From positions 87,085-151,084 of the forward strand of contig JAHBTW010000010.1 of the NCBI GenBank assembly GCA_019638385.1: a stretch of DNA of 64,000 nt, given 5' to 3'. The DNA comes from Saprospiraceae bacterium (GTDB taxonomy: Bacteria; Bacteroidota; Bacteroidia; Chitinophagales; Saprospiraceae). This document shows, piece after piece, positions 43,479-52,612 of this stretch (position 1 is the stretch's first letter; each line of letters opens with the position of its first letter). The translations under genes and the position numbers were made by a program. Below the pieces are notes generated by a model. It ran no database searches and was not told where the DNA came from. It saw only the letters and a list, made by a program, of their open reading frames with translations.

Positions 43479-44498
43479 TTGAGCGAGATTATTCTGACCG
43501 TGGACGGGGTTGACCCCGTAGAGTTGTACGGCGAAAACAATGTAAAGTTGAATTTACTCCGCAAGGCATTCCCGGAGGTCACTATTACCTCCAGAGGCAG
43601 CAACCTGAAAATGGCCGGAGAAAAAAAATACACCCAAGGCGCAAAGTCCAAGTTTGAAATGATGGTGCGCATGCTCCGCGAGCACAAAGAACTTCCGGTA
43701 CATGCCGTAGAAGAATTGCTCAACGGCGATAACCCCTTTGAGGCGCGACTGAGCAACGGCCACGACAACCAAACCATCCTGCACGGAACAGAAGGCCGGC
43801 AGATCAAAGCCAAAACCCGCAACCAAAAGCGCCTCATAGAAGCCGCAGAGCACAACGATATCGTGTTTGCCGTAGGCCCTGCAGGCACCGGCAAAACCTA
43901 CACGGCCGTAGCCCTCGCGGTGCGCGCCCTCAAAAATCGCTTAGTCAAAAAAATTATCCTCACCCGCCCGGCCGTGGAAGCAGGCGAAAGCCTCGGATTC
44001 CTGCCCGGCGACCTGAAAGAAAAGATTGATCCGTACCTGCGCCCGCTCTACGATGCGTTAGACGACATGATACCTGCCGAAAAACTGCAACAATTCATGC
44101 AGAACCGCATTATTGAAATCGCGCCGCTCGCTTTCATGCGCGGGCGTACTCTCGATAATGCTTTTATTATTCTGGATGAGGCGCAAAACTGCTCCACCTT
44201 GCAGTTGAAAATGTTTCTCACCCGCTTAGGCCCCACGGCCAAGTGCATCGTCACCGGCGACTTGTCGCAAATTGACCTGCCTTTTCACCAAAAATCGGGA
44301 CTGAAACGCGCCATTCACCTGCTGGAACACTTGGATGGCGTGGCCACTGTAACACTCGATGCCGAAGATGTGGTACGCCACCGCTTGGTCAAAGAAATCA
44401 TCAAGGCTTATGAACGGGCAGATGAAATAGCCCGTCGCAAAAAATTAGAAGAAGAGGAAGCGAAGAAAGAACTGACCACAGACGAACTGACAGAATAA
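43479..44498 (+). CDS. phoH: PhoH family protein
   Basis: 339 aa from TTG 43479, chosen because it gives the family start MSEIILTVDGVDPVELYG; a GTG at 43320 would add 53 residues overlapping the divergent gene. ATPase core: Walker A GPAGTGKTYTAVALAV, Walker B NAFIILDEAQNCS, VKKIILTRPAVEAGESLGFLPGD and TGDLSQIDLP. RNA-helicase-like ATPase thought to act in RNA processing with YbeY. The charged C-terminal tail is low complexity. A 72-aa unknown gene follows. Confidence 0.95.
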   Translation: MSEIILTVDGVDPVELYGENNVKLNLLRKAFPEVTITSRGSNLKMAGEKKYTQGAKSKFEMMVRMLREHKELPVHAVEELLNGDNPFEARLSNGHDNQTILHGTEGRQIKAKTRNQKRLIEAAEHNDIVFAVGPAGTGKTYTAVALAVRALKNRLVKKIILTRPAVEAGESLGFLPGDLKEKIDPYLRPLYDALDDMIPAEKLQQFMQNRIIEIAPLAFMRGRTLDNAFIILDEAQNCSTLQLKMFLTRLGPTAKCIVTGDLSQIDLPFHQKSGLKRAIHLLEHLDGVATVTLDAEDVVRHRLVKEIIKAYERADEIARRKKLEEEEAKKELTTDELTE

Positions 44499-44545
44499 GG
44501 CAGCAATTTTTTTTAAAGACTTTTTCAAATTGACAATTCAAAAAA

Positions 44546-44764
44546 ATGGAATATCGCGTAGAAATTAATCCGGCCAAAGAGAGAGAATTCATCCAACTGC
44601 TGCAAGCCTGGGAAAGCCTCGGCGTGGTGATGCACTATGAGCCGTTGATGGAAGACGCCTCCGATGCGCCCGGCGCCGGGTACGACCCGCCGCGGCACGC
44701 CCGGAAAAAAACGGCAGACCCCGCCTGGGAAATGGCGGAGCCGTACAAAGACCTGTTGGATTGA
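44546..44764 (+). CDS. Small hypothetical protein (72 aa)
   Basis: Starts 47 bp after phoH and ends 95 bp before aroA, same strand. The N-terminal half predicts helix (VEINPAKEREFIQLLQAWESLGVVMHYEP); the second half is acidic and Pro-rich. Codon use resembles the neighbours. The long upstream extension of aroA overlaps it in another frame, and only one can be real. Function unknown; a small cytoplasmic protein. Confidence 0.6.
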   Translation: MEYRVEINPAKEREFIQLLQAWESLGVVMHYEPLMEDASDAPGAGYDPPRHARKKTADPAWEMAEPYKDLLD

Positions 44765-44858
44765 AGCTTGTTTTTTAAAGAAACAAAGTTTATTATTCAC
44801 AGCCGCTCTCCCCAAGCCCGGCTTCTTCCTATCTTGCCGGCGGCAATTTCACACTCCT

Positions 44859-46121
44859 ATGACACTTCAATTGTTCCGGTCGCCGGGGCCGCTCAGGGGC
44901 CTTGTCGCGCTCAGCGGTTCCAAGAGCATCAGCAATCGCGTACTGCTCATCCGGGCATTGTGCGCAGAGCCGTTCCCCATACACGGGCCGGCTGATGCCA
45001 AAGACACCCGCCTCATGCAAAGCCTGCTCTCCGCGAAGGGTGAGGTATATGACGCCGGAGCTGCCGGTACGACTTTCCGGTTTCTTACGGCTTTTCTCGC
45101 CCTTCAGCCGGGCACGCAAATACTCACCGGCACCGAACGCATGAAACAACGCCCTATCGGCGTGCTGGTGGATGCCCTGCGCCGGTTGGGCGCCGATATT
45201 CAGTACATGGAGCGGGAAGGCTACCCGCCGCTGCGCATCGGGCCGCCCACTGATTTTGGTGTAAACAACAACAGCATTTCCATCTCCGCAGGCACCAGTA
45301 GCCAGTATATTTCTGCCCTGTTGCTCATTGCTCCGTCCCTGCCCAAGGGGCTTACTCTTACCCTCGAAGACACCGTCGTATCCCGGCCCTATATTGAGAT
45401 GACCTTGCAGCTCATGCAGCAGTTCGGGGTACAACACGTCTGGGAAAACGATGCCATTACAGTGCCCCCGCAGATATACCGGCCACAGGAATTCCGGGTG
45501 GAGGCCGACTGGTCGGCGGCATCCTATTATTACGCTATGGCCGCTTTTGCGCCGGAAGCCGATTTGGGGTTGAAAGGACTTTTTGCGAAAAGCATACAGG
45601 GCGATGCCGTGCTGGCGGAGATGATGCAAGCCTTTGGAGTGGAAACCACTTTTACCGGCGATGCGGCCCGTCTGCGCAAAGCGCCCGGCGTTGTGCCGCC
45701 GCCTGTTTTTGAATGGGATTTTTTGAAATGCCCCGATCTCGCGCAGACGCTCGCGGTCGTGTGTGCCGGCTTGGGCGTGCAGGGGCTGTTTACCGGGTTG
45801 GAAACCCTTCGCATTAAAGAAACCGATCGCATCGCCGCGCTGCGGGCAGAACTGCAAAAGGTCGGCGTTTTGTTTCACGAAATGCCGCAGCGGGTGGCCC
45901 GAAAATCGGGGAAGCGTTTCTTTCTCACCGACGGCAAAGCGCAGTTTCCGGCACAGGCCGAATTTGACACCTACGAAGACCACCGCATGGCAATGGCTTT
46001 CGCGCCTTTGGCTATGTTGGCGCCCATCGGCATCCGGGAACCGGACGTAGTAGAAAAATCGTACCCGCAGTTCTGGGAGCACTTAACTGAACTGGGGTTT
46101 GTGATACAAGGCAAAGATTGA
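44859..46121 (+). CDS. aroA: 3-phosphoshikimate 1-carboxyvinyltransferase
   Basis: 420 aa from ATG 44859. EPSP synthase joins shikimate 3-phosphate and PEP in aromatic amino acid synthesis. Motifs: LSGSKSISNRVLLIRALC, DAGAAGTTFRFLTAFLA, RMKQRPIGVLVDALRRLGA, GTSSQYISALLL, VEADWSAASYYYAMA, RIKETDRIAAL and DHRMAMAFA. The Gly-rich region reads AGAAGTTFR, close to class I and Bacteroidota enzymes. Upstream in-frame residues belong to another frame of the 72-aa gene. Confidence 0.97.
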   Translation: MTLQLFRSPGPLRGLVALSGSKSISNRVLLIRALCAEPFPIHGPADAKDTRLMQSLLSAKGEVYDAGAAGTTFRFLTAFLALQPGTQILTGTERMKQRPIGVLVDALRRLGADIQYMEREGYPPLRIGPPTDFGVNNNSISISAGTSSQYISALLLIAPSLPKGLTLTLEDTVVSRPYIEMTLQLMQQFGVQHVWENDAITVPPQIYRPQEFRVEADWSAASYYYAMAAFAPEADLGLKGLFAKSIQGDAVLAEMMQAFGVETTFTGDAARLRKAPGVVPPPVFEWDFLKCPDLAQTLAVVCAGLGVQGLFTGLETLRIKETDRIAALRAELQKVGVLFHEMPQRVARKSGKRFFLTDGKAQFPAQAEFDTYEDHRMAMAFAPLAMLAPIGIREPDVVEKSYPQFWEHLTELGFVIQGKD

Positions 46122-46490
46122 TTACTCTGCTTTCACCAATCGAATTTTGAAATCAACGTCGTACAATCTAGTCGTTACAACCATTTCTTTGTCCGACATG
46201 GTCTCTACCTTATAGTCTGCATCCAAAGTGCCCTGGCGCTGTTGAATGATGTTGTCAACCACCGTAAAACGCATTGTCTCCGTTGAGTTATTAATATTGG
46301 TATTGACGCGGCCGTCGGGCGCAAATTCAAAAAATAGACCTGTCAGTGTGGTAGTCGGGCGATTGTCGCGAGTGGCATCCGCCACTGTCCAACGGCCGGG
46401 CAGGAGTTCTTCTACATTGGGCTTGTCTGTTCCGCAAGCCGATGCATACAACAGCGCCGAAAACACCAAGAAAGCATGTATTTTCCTCAT
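46122..46490 (-). CDS. Small lipocalin-like lipoprotein
   Basis: 122 aa. The lipobox region YASAC (Cys19) is followed by ELLPGRWTVADATRDNRP, FFEFAPDGRVNTN and alternating strands typical of lipocalin-like (DUF4923/lipocalin_4 style) Bacteroidota proteins. Convergent with aroA with adjacent stops. Promoter candidate at 46514-46521. Function unknown. Confidence 0.85.
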   Translation of the reverse strand: MRKIHAFLVFSALLYASACGTDKPNVEELLPGRWTVADATRDNRPTTTLTGLFFEFAPDGRVNTNINNSTETMRFTVVDNIIQQRQGTLDADYKVETMSDKEMVVTTRLYDVDFKIRLVKAE

Positions 46491-46513
46491 AGTTGTTAGG
46501 ATTTTTTGAAGAG

Positions 46514-46521
46514 CAAAAGTA
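46514..46521 (-). promoter_or_regulatory. -7 box of the lipocalin-like gene
   Basis: Minus-strand TACTTTTG fits TAnnTTTG, 24 bp upstream of the ATG. A TTG lies 15 nt further upstream, a little close. Confidence 0.4.
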
Positions 46522-46689
46522 GCTATTTTCTTGTAACAATAGTTCGTTGAGATTTTAGCATACTGATGCTGAAACGATTTATTCCTTCGTTCGGGTGTGA
46601 CCCCGAATCCATTAAAAATAACCTCGCGCTACGGGGCTATTACGCCTTGGGCAAAATTGCTGCTTAGATTTTCAACGGACTCTTGCATG

Positions 46690-47895
46690 TTAAGAATCAA
46701 GCGTGAGCGCTTTGTCTTTTAAGTTGGCGGGTTTTTCTTTTGACCCCGGCGTTTCGCGGAAGCGCACCACTAATTTAAAGCGGGAGCCGAGCGATTTGAC
46801 CATCGGCCCCAGTATGGTATCGAGCAGGTCTTTGGCTTTAACCTTGGCTTTGTCCATGATGTCGCTTTCCAATGCCTCACGCCGAAACTCGGAGCGGAGC
46901 AGATTGATGTTGTCGTTGAAATCCTTGTCGCGCACTTCCCGCAGCCAGCCGATGTCCAATTTTTCTATTTTGGGGTGTACCTCATGCGAGAGAATGGTGG
47001 GTTGGGGCAGCGTAACGACGACCGTACCGGCGCTTGAATTCACGGCGATGTCCATGTATTCCTTGAGGTTGAACCCCACTTTGAGCATACTGATGGCGGT
47101 GATTTCCACATCAGTAGAAGAGAGGTTGACCCCCCAGAGTTTGGTTTGCATTTGTTTGCTGATGCCTTTTTTGTCGCGTACCTCCATGGTGGCCAATTCG
47201 CCGATGGCCGTCTCCACTTTTTCTTGTAACAAGCCTCGCGCGCGCCCAAAATCGGTAACGGCGGCGCGTTCTTCCATCCGCCTCATCAGCGGCCGCAGGG
47301 CCTCTGTCATCGCAATACCGCAGGGCGTTTCTACGCCTTTCCCTTTCCCGAAAATACTGCCGCCTTCGGTTTTCACCACGGTGGTGATGATGTGGTTGAC
47401 CATGAAGCAGGTGTATTTGGAGGCAATTTCGTTGAGCGCGTCAATGGAGGTTTTCGACTCGTTGTCGTACCAGATTTGGTACAACACAGAGGTTGTATCC
47501 TTGATGGCCACAAAATCTGCGAAGTACATGTCCCGGAGATAGGGATGGTGTTTTTTGTATTCAGCGCGCACGAGGGTTTTGAGGCTGTCGCTCAATCCCA
47601 TACGGGCAGAAACGTGTTCGAGGATGGAAGAGTTGATTTTAAAAACCAAATCATTGAACTCCCGTCGGTAGCGGTGCGGATTGGATAAAATGGCCAGGGC
47701 ATCTTCTTCGTCAATGTTGATGGCGTAGTCGGCAGGCAGGTAATTGATCTGCATTTCCTTGGGGATGAAGGTATAGTCGGCTACTTTTTTGAAGAAGTAT
47801 TTATATAAGACCAGCGCGGCCAGGGTAATGCCCAGTACCATCACCAAAGCCCTTCCTGCGCCTGCTGCGCCCGATGGTTTAAAATTAGTTGCCAT
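46690..47895 (-). CDS. DUF4230-like membrane-anchored protein
   Basis: 401 aa. An N-terminal anchor (residues about 14-32: RALVMVLGITLAALVLYKYFF) is followed by a helical region. The C-terminal 180 residues contain the DUF4230-like core (DIAVNSSAGTVVVTLPQPTILSHEVHPKIEKLDIGW in two segments, then a long amphipathic helix RSEFRREALESDIMDKAKVKAKDLLDTILGPM). Homologues are anchored proteins of unknown function; the long terminal helix is a plausible membrane-surface coil. It might belong with the envelope module at 1-3245, but nothing here shows that. Divergent from folP. Confidence 0.75.
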   Translation of the reverse strand: MATNFKPSGAAGAGRALVMVLGITLAALVLYKYFFKKVADYTFIPKEMQINYLPADYAINIDEEDALAILSNPHRYRREFNDLVFKINSSILEHVSARMGLSDSLKTLVRAEYKKHHPYLRDMYFADFVAIKDTTSVLYQIWYDNESKTSIDALNEIASKYTCFMVNHIITTVVKTEGGSIFGKGKGVETPCGIAMTEALRPLMRRMEERAAVTDFGRARGLLQEKVETAIGELATMEVRDKKGISKQMQTKLWGVNLSSTDVEITAISMLKVGFNLKEYMDIAVNSSAGTVVVTLPQPTILSHEVHPKIEKLDIGWLREVRDKDFNDNINLLRSEFRREALESDIMDKAKVKAKDLLDTILGPMVKSLGSRFKLVVRFRETPGSKEKPANLKDKALTLDS

Positions 47896-47915
47896 ATTTC
47901 TTAAATTGAAGTGCG

Positions 47916-47937
47916 TATCTTTGAGTGAACAAATGTA
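47916..47937. promoter_or_regulatory. Divergent -7 boxes for folP and the DUF4230 gene
   Basis: Plus strand TATCTTTG (47916-47923) faces folP. Minus strand TACATTTG (47937-47930) faces the DUF4230 gene. Both fit TAnnTTTG. The two promoters must overlap. Confidence 0.45.
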
Positions 47938-47959
47938 AACAAATTAACCGTAGTGAAGG

Positions 47960-48811
47960 ATGCTTGCAACCCGCCGTACCCTAAATTGTAAAGGCCGCTT
48001 ACTCTCTCTGGAGTCTCCCGCAGTGATGGGCATCCTCAATGTGACGCCCGATTCTTTCTACGACGGCGGGCGGCACGGGAGCTTAGACGCAGTTCGGCGC
48101 AAAACGGAACAAATGCTCCGGGAAGGCGCGGCCATTATTGACATCGGCGGCATGTCGTCGCGGCCGGGAGCGGAATTGGTACCGGAAACAACGGAGCTGT
48201 CCCGGATTCTTCCCGCCATAGAATTGGTGACGCAAGAGTTTCCGGAAGCCATTGTGTCCGTTGACACAGCTAGAGCGGCGGTGGTCCGCCTCGCCGTGGA
48301 AGCCGGCGCTGCTATGGTGAACGACATATCGGCCGGGCGCTTTACCGAGGGCATGTACGAAACGGTGGCCGATCTGGGCGTACCTTATATATTAATGCAC
48401 ACAAAAGGCGCTCCGGATGTGATGGCCCGGCAGGCTCATTACGAGGATGTAGTACAGGAGGTCCTGGATTTTCTCATCGCCGAGGCCGGGCGCTTGCGAG
48501 CGGTCGGGGTAAAGGATATTATTATTGATCCGGGGTTCGGGTTTGCCAAAAACATCCGACACAACTTTCAGTTGCTCAAACACTTGCACGTTTTTCGCAT
48601 CCTTTCCTATCCCGTGCTGGCCGGCATTTCGAGAAAATCCATGATCTACCGCACGCTCGGCATTCCGTCGGACGAGGCGCTCAACGGCACAACCGCGCTC
48701 CATATAGTTGCGTTGCAACAAGGCGCCTCGCTGCTGCGCGTACACGATGTAAAAGAAGCAATGGAAACCATCCGACTTTGGTCGGCTTTGGAAACTGCCG
48801 GTGACGCATGA
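47960..48811 (+). CDS. folP: Dihydropteroate synthase
   Basis: 283 aa. It joins pABA to the pterin pyrophosphate in folate synthesis and is the sulfonamide target. Motifs: VMGILNVTPDSFYDGGRH, IIDIGGMSSRPGA, VSVDTARAAVVRLAVEAGA, MVNDISAG, IIIDPGFGFAKNIRHN and GISRKSMIYRTLG. The stop overlaps the next start (ATGA), so a 473-aa membrane protein is translationally coupled. Confidence 0.97.
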   Translation: MLATRRTLNCKGRLLSLESPAVMGILNVTPDSFYDGGRHGSLDAVRRKTEQMLREGAAIIDIGGMSSRPGAELVPETTELSRILPAIELVTQEFPEAIVSVDTARAAVVRLAVEAGAAMVNDISAGRFTEGMYETVADLGVPYILMHTKGAPDVMARQAHYEDVVQEVLDFLIAEAGRLRAVGVKDIIIDPGFGFAKNIRHNFQLLKHLHVFRILSYPVLAGISRKSMIYRTLGIPSDEALNGTTALHIVALQQGASLLRVHDVKEAMETIRLWSALETAGDA

Positions 48812-50229
48812 ATATAGAACCCGTCAACAACATACTCAGCGAGCAGGACATCAAGGAGATCACGCTCAGCTTCCTCAAAGGATACTACCGGGGCCGGGAA
48901 CGGATCGGAGAGACGGAACTTAGCTCCGATGTGCGCGGCGCCGGCGGCATCATCGCCGACGGACACCTGTCCTTCCCTCAACCCGGCGGTACCTGGTTTG
49001 TGGCCACGTTTGAAGCCACCTCCTTCGACACCCGCATGGAAGTGCGCTTCACACAACGCAGAAACCTCCTCTTCTGGGATGCGGTGGTGTTTGCAATTTG
49101 GGGCGCAGCCGTATGGGCGGCGTTCAACCTCGTGTTCCATCTGGCGCCCATGAAAAAATACGGGCCGCACTTGCCGGTGGTCATTACGGTGTCGGTTTTC
49201 ACCATGCTCTTTTTTGTTTTTCACCTCGCAGCGGCCTACTGGCGGCGCTATCGGCACATTTATGCCGTGGAGCAGTTTAAACAATATTATGTCAATGAGC
49301 AGTGGATTTCAGTGGCCAAGGATGTGTTTTATGACTCTCAGGATACCTACTATGAAGAATTGCGCCGGCAGTGTGTTTTTTTTGGATTCGGCTTAGTGAT
49401 GATTGATAAGAACCGAAAACCGCAGATTCACCTTACGCCGGCACGCGTAGATATGTTTTCCGGCAAGCGCAAGGCAGTGCTCTTGCTCACAGAGAACCAG
49501 TTGGTGAACCGAATGAGAACCTTCGCCGACCAAAAATGGATTCGCGACTTCCAGGGCAAGCTCACCCGTGTGTTCTCCTCCGCCGATCCGGAATTCCTCA
49601 AACGATTCGGGGGAAAATACCCTAAACACTGGGGCGCCGTGGCAGGCGCTTTACTGCTCATCCTGTTTTTGTGGTATAAAGAATATAAGCCGCTGATACC
49701 GCGCACGGTGGACGAAAAGCTGTATGCAGAGGAGGTGGTGCAGCAGGCACGCAAGTTTCCGAAAGACCCGCCCGGCTACGCAATAGACACGCCGCTTTTC
49801 CATCCGGCTCCCTTTTTGGACGACCGGATTTCCTACCTGGATGAATGGATCGAGGACCGCTTGGCCGAAAAGGCAGCCCTTCGGCAGCGCCCCCGCAATG
49901 CCATGGGCAGCCAGGACGGCGAGCATATCACCCTCTACGATTGCGCCCGCTTTCGAAATTTTACCGGGGTTAAATTCATCCTCATGGACGCCCCCTACCC
50001 CGACTTTGACGCCGCGTTGCTCCGCATAGAACAACTCCAGGCCCAGGGCATACAGGCCGGGGCATTCTGGCTGGGGTGTTTTGATACGCGTACCGGAGAG
50101 TATGTCGTTTTTGTGGGTCCTATTTTCAACAACCAACGCGAGGCACTCCAAATGGCACAACAATTGGAGTGGCTGCGACGGGATTCCAGCGGAAAGGATT
50201 TCCTGACGGTGAAAGCGATTTCCAATTGA
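48808..50229 (+). CDS. Membrane protein of unknown function, coupled to folP
   Basis: 473 aa. After a soluble N-terminal region (about 1-85) come two transmembrane helices (about 90-112 and 120-145) and a third at about 275-292 (WGAVAGALLLILFLWY). Between them is a cytoplasmic alpha/beta region with a nuclease- or restriction-like look (QDTYYEELRRQCVFFGFGLVMID, KPQIHLTPARVD). The tail from about 380 (DCARFRNFTGVKFILMD to FLTVKAISN) looks SPOR-like. No family recognised with confidence. Start overlaps folP by four bases. Confidence 0.75.
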   Translation: MNIEPVNNILSEQDIKEITLSFLKGYYRGRERIGETELSSDVRGAGGIIADGHLSFPQPGGTWFVATFEATSFDTRMEVRFTQRRNLLFWDAVVFAIWGAAVWAAFNLVFHLAPMKKYGPHLPVVITVSVFTMLFFVFHLAAAYWRRYRHIYAVEQFKQYYVNEQWISVAKDVFYDSQDTYYEELRRQCVFFGFGLVMIDKNRKPQIHLTPARVDMFSGKRKAVLLLTENQLVNRMRTFADQKWIRDFQGKLTRVFSSADPEFLKRFGGKYPKHWGAVAGALLLILFLWYKEYKPLIPRTVDEKLYAEEVVQQARKFPKDPPGYAIDTPLFHPAPFLDDRISYLDEWIEDRLAEKAALRQRPRNAMGSQDGEHITLYDCARFRNFTGVKFILMDAPYPDFDAALLRIEQLQAQGIQAGAFWLGCFDTRTGEYVVFVGPIFNNQREALQMAQQLEWLRRDSSGKDFLTVKAISN

Positions 50230-50287
50230 GCAGAGAGCAGAGGGCATGGAGGAAAGGGCCATGTTTAAAAATATTTTTACTGCTACA

Positions 50288-50318
50288 TTGTGGTGCGGAT
50301 GAAAAAAAGCTACCTTTG
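50288..50318 (+). promoter_or_regulatory. Promoter of rpsP
   Basis: TTG (50288-50290), 20 nt, TACCTTTG (50311-50318): a full Bacteroidota sigma-A promoter, 76 bp before the rpsP start. Confidence 0.7.
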
Positions 50319-50393
50319 CGCTTCTCGAAAAAAGCCCGTAGCTTGCTCGGCAAGGTAAACGGGTTATGGTTTAACACAAACCTTTGATTTACA

Positions 50394-51065
50394 ATGGCTG
50401 TCAAAATCAGACTACAGCGTAAGGGGCGCAAAAAAGCTCCTTTTTATCACCTCGTCGTGGCGGATGCCCGATCTCCTCGCGACGGTCGCTTCATTGAAAA
50501 GATCGGAACTTACAACCCGCTCACCCGCCCCGCCACCATAGACGTGGACCGCGACAAGGCGTTTGACTGGTTGATGAAAGGCGCGCAACCCACGGACACG
50601 GCCCGCGCCATTCTGCGCTTCAAAGGCGTATATTACCGCAAACACCTGGCGCTCGGCGTCGGCAAAGGCGCGCTTACGCAAGAGGAAGCAGATACCCGCT
50701 ACAATGCCTGGGTGGATGAAAAAGAAGCTAAAATCGCCGCTCGCTTTGTAAAAACAGCGGAAGAAAAAGCAGCCTTCCATGCAGCCGTTTCCGGTCAGGC
50801 CAAACCCAAAAAAGCAGCGCCTGCTCCCGCAGCCGTTGTAGTGGAAACCGCAACGGAGGCAGTAGAAGCCGTGGCTGAAACCGTGGAAGCAGTGGTAGAA
50901 ACTGCACCGGAAACAGTAGAAGCCGTGGCTGAAACCGTGGAAGCAGTAGTGGAAACCGCAACGGAGGCAGTAGCCGAAGCCGCTGAAGAAACAGCCGAAG
51001 CAGAAGCAGAAGTCGTGGAAGAAGCAGCGGCGGAAGAAGAGAAGGAAACTTCGACCGAAGCCTGA
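50394..51065 (+). CDS. rpsP: 30S ribosomal protein S16 with long acidic C-terminal extension
   Basis: 223 aa. The first 85 residues are a standard S16 (MAVKIRLQRKGRKKAPFYH, RDGRFIEKIGTYNP, GAQPTDTARAIL). Residues 90-145 are Lys/Glu-rich, and from about 143 the tail repeats EAVAETVEAVVETA several times. Bacteroidota S16 often has a C-terminal extension, but this one is nearly as long as the core repeated twice. Its DNA is repetitive and may expand or contract. The usual neighbours rimM, trmD and rplS are absent. Confidence 0.96.
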   Translation: MAVKIRLQRKGRKKAPFYHLVVADARSPRDGRFIEKIGTYNPLTRPATIDVDRDKAFDWLMKGAQPTDTARAILRFKGVYYRKHLALGVGKGALTQEEADTRYNAWVDEKEAKIAARFVKTAEEKAAFHAAVSGQAKPKKAAPAPAAVVVETATEAVEAVAETVEAVVETAPETVEAVAETVEAVVETATEAVAEAAEETAEAEAEVVEEAAAEEEKETSTEA

Positions 51066-51214
51066 GAAACGACGAAAAATAAGCCGTAACTTTTCGGAGT
51101 GCGCTTACTTTTCAATGCTGCCATCCGGCCTGAAAAGCAATACTTTAACTCTGTTGTGAACCTGGTAGTGCCTCGATTTGCGCTATCAGGTTTGCCTTTA
51201 AAAAACGGTAACCT

Positions 51215-52603
51215 ATGTACGAGTTAGATCAAAAGTACATTGACCAATTGGAACTCATTGCGCAAGACATTCAGGAGTCTGAAGCCCTGCAACAGTACCT
51301 CGAAGAAGAGGAAGAAGAGTTCTACAATCAGCTCAAAGAAATCTACGAGCCTAAGCTGACGGAAGTTTATCAGCAGGTAGGCGATCGCGACCCGCTCCAA
51401 CTCATCGCCCTGGAGCTGATCCTGCTCGATCCGGCATTCGAAGGTTTGTTTCTACCCCGTATTCTCGGCTACTCCGTGTTGCGGGGCGAGATCAACGATC
51501 GCTATCAATATACGCGGCCGCAGGAGCACTTCAAGCAAATTCTGCTCTCCATCTGCGAGTCATCCAACTTCGATCTGCTCAAAAAGCGCATCGGCCAGTC
51601 CATTCAGATCGGTTTTGCGCTCAGCAGCGATATTTGGATCACCAACCTCATCGCCGGTATCACCAACAAAAAAGTAGCCCACTACCTCCAGATTCAAAAA
51701 CAAGAGCGCTATTACGACCTCAACGAGCGGAAAATCGGATACCAGCGCTATGCCCGGCAGTTTGCGCATGAGAATTTCCTGTGCGTCGATTTTCCGACCG
51801 ACAAAACCGCGCTGCAACTGAACGCCTCGCAACTCAAGCGCTTCCTCATCTGGCGCATCCGCTCCAAGGCCGACAACACCAACCTCATCAACTACATTGA
51901 CGATCTGGTGGCTAATGAAGCATTTTACGGCGTCCGGGAGCACCTCGAAATCATGCTGCTGTACGCTTTCTTCTTCGAATTGGATGAAGCCTCCGAGGCC
52001 ATTCTCCGGGAAGTACTCAACGAAGTGCGACGCAGCCATCCCGAAACCGCCGAATGGACAATGGAATATGTGCGCAGTCTGCATACCCACCCCGAATTAG
52101 AACTTACCGCCGCCAACGACCGCCGCTTCTCCGCACTCTTGGATAAAAGTATTGCCGACGATCCGGCCGCTTATTTCAGCCTCATGGACATCGTCCATAC
52201 CAAGGGGTACAACCACATAGAAGCGCAGGACGCCGTGAAGAGCTTTTATCTGGCGCACGAAGGAATTTCCGTTGCCAATGAGTGTGTTCGCAAAACCATC
52301 CTTCGCTATTTCAAAGGGTTTATCTCCAATTTAGAGCCGGATGCCTACACCGATTTCTTTGAAATATCTCGTCTGTTTCAAGTGTATATGGATATTTTTT
52401 CCAACCAACAGTTCAATCAGGACCTGGAAGACTTATCAATGGGTTATGTAAAAAAACTGCTCAAGCACTTCACTGACAAGCGCGGAAAAGACTATCAGGA
52501 CATCAAACGCTTCGTGTCTTCTACCCTGCAAGAGTACCGTTTCATTACGGAGAAAGAGATCGTGGAAATGTTTAAAACGAAACGGAAGAAACCTACGGAG
52601 TAA
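51215..52603 (+). CDS. All-helical protein of unknown function
   Basis: 462 aa, no signal or membrane segment. A very acidic coiled-coil start (residues 15-45, with a run of glutamates) is followed by regular helices like HEAT or armadillo-type repeats (LIALELILLDPAFEGLFLPRILGYSVLRG) up to a basic C-terminus (MFKTKRKKPTE). I do not recognise a family. The position after rpsP with 150 bp between suggests independent transcription. A cytoplasmic scaffold is the most one can say. Confidence 0.8.
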   Translation: MYELDQKYIDQLELIAQDIQESEALQQYLEEEEEEFYNQLKEIYEPKLTEVYQQVGDRDPLQLIALELILLDPAFEGLFLPRILGYSVLRGEINDRYQYTRPQEHFKQILLSICESSNFDLLKKRIGQSIQIGFALSSDIWITNLIAGITNKKVAHYLQIQKQERYYDLNERKIGYQRYARQFAHENFLCVDFPTDKTALQLNASQLKRFLIWRIRSKADNTNLINYIDDLVANEAFYGVREHLEIMLLYAFFFELDEASEAILREVLNEVRRSHPETAEWTMEYVRSLHTHPELELTAANDRRFSALLDKSIADDPAAYFSLMDIVHTKGYNHIEAQDAVKSFYLAHEGISVANECVRKTILRYFKGFISNLEPDAYTDFFEISRLFQVYMDIFSNQQFNQDLEDLSMGYVKKLLKHFTDKRGKDYQDIKRFVSSTLQEYRFITEKEIVEMFKTKRKKPTE

Positions 52604-52612
52604 CATACGCTC

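Noticed and set aside
44664..44858. N-terminal extension of aroA
   Set aside because: It overlaps the 72-aa gene in another frame and does not align with EPSP synthases, which start near MTLQLFRSPG.
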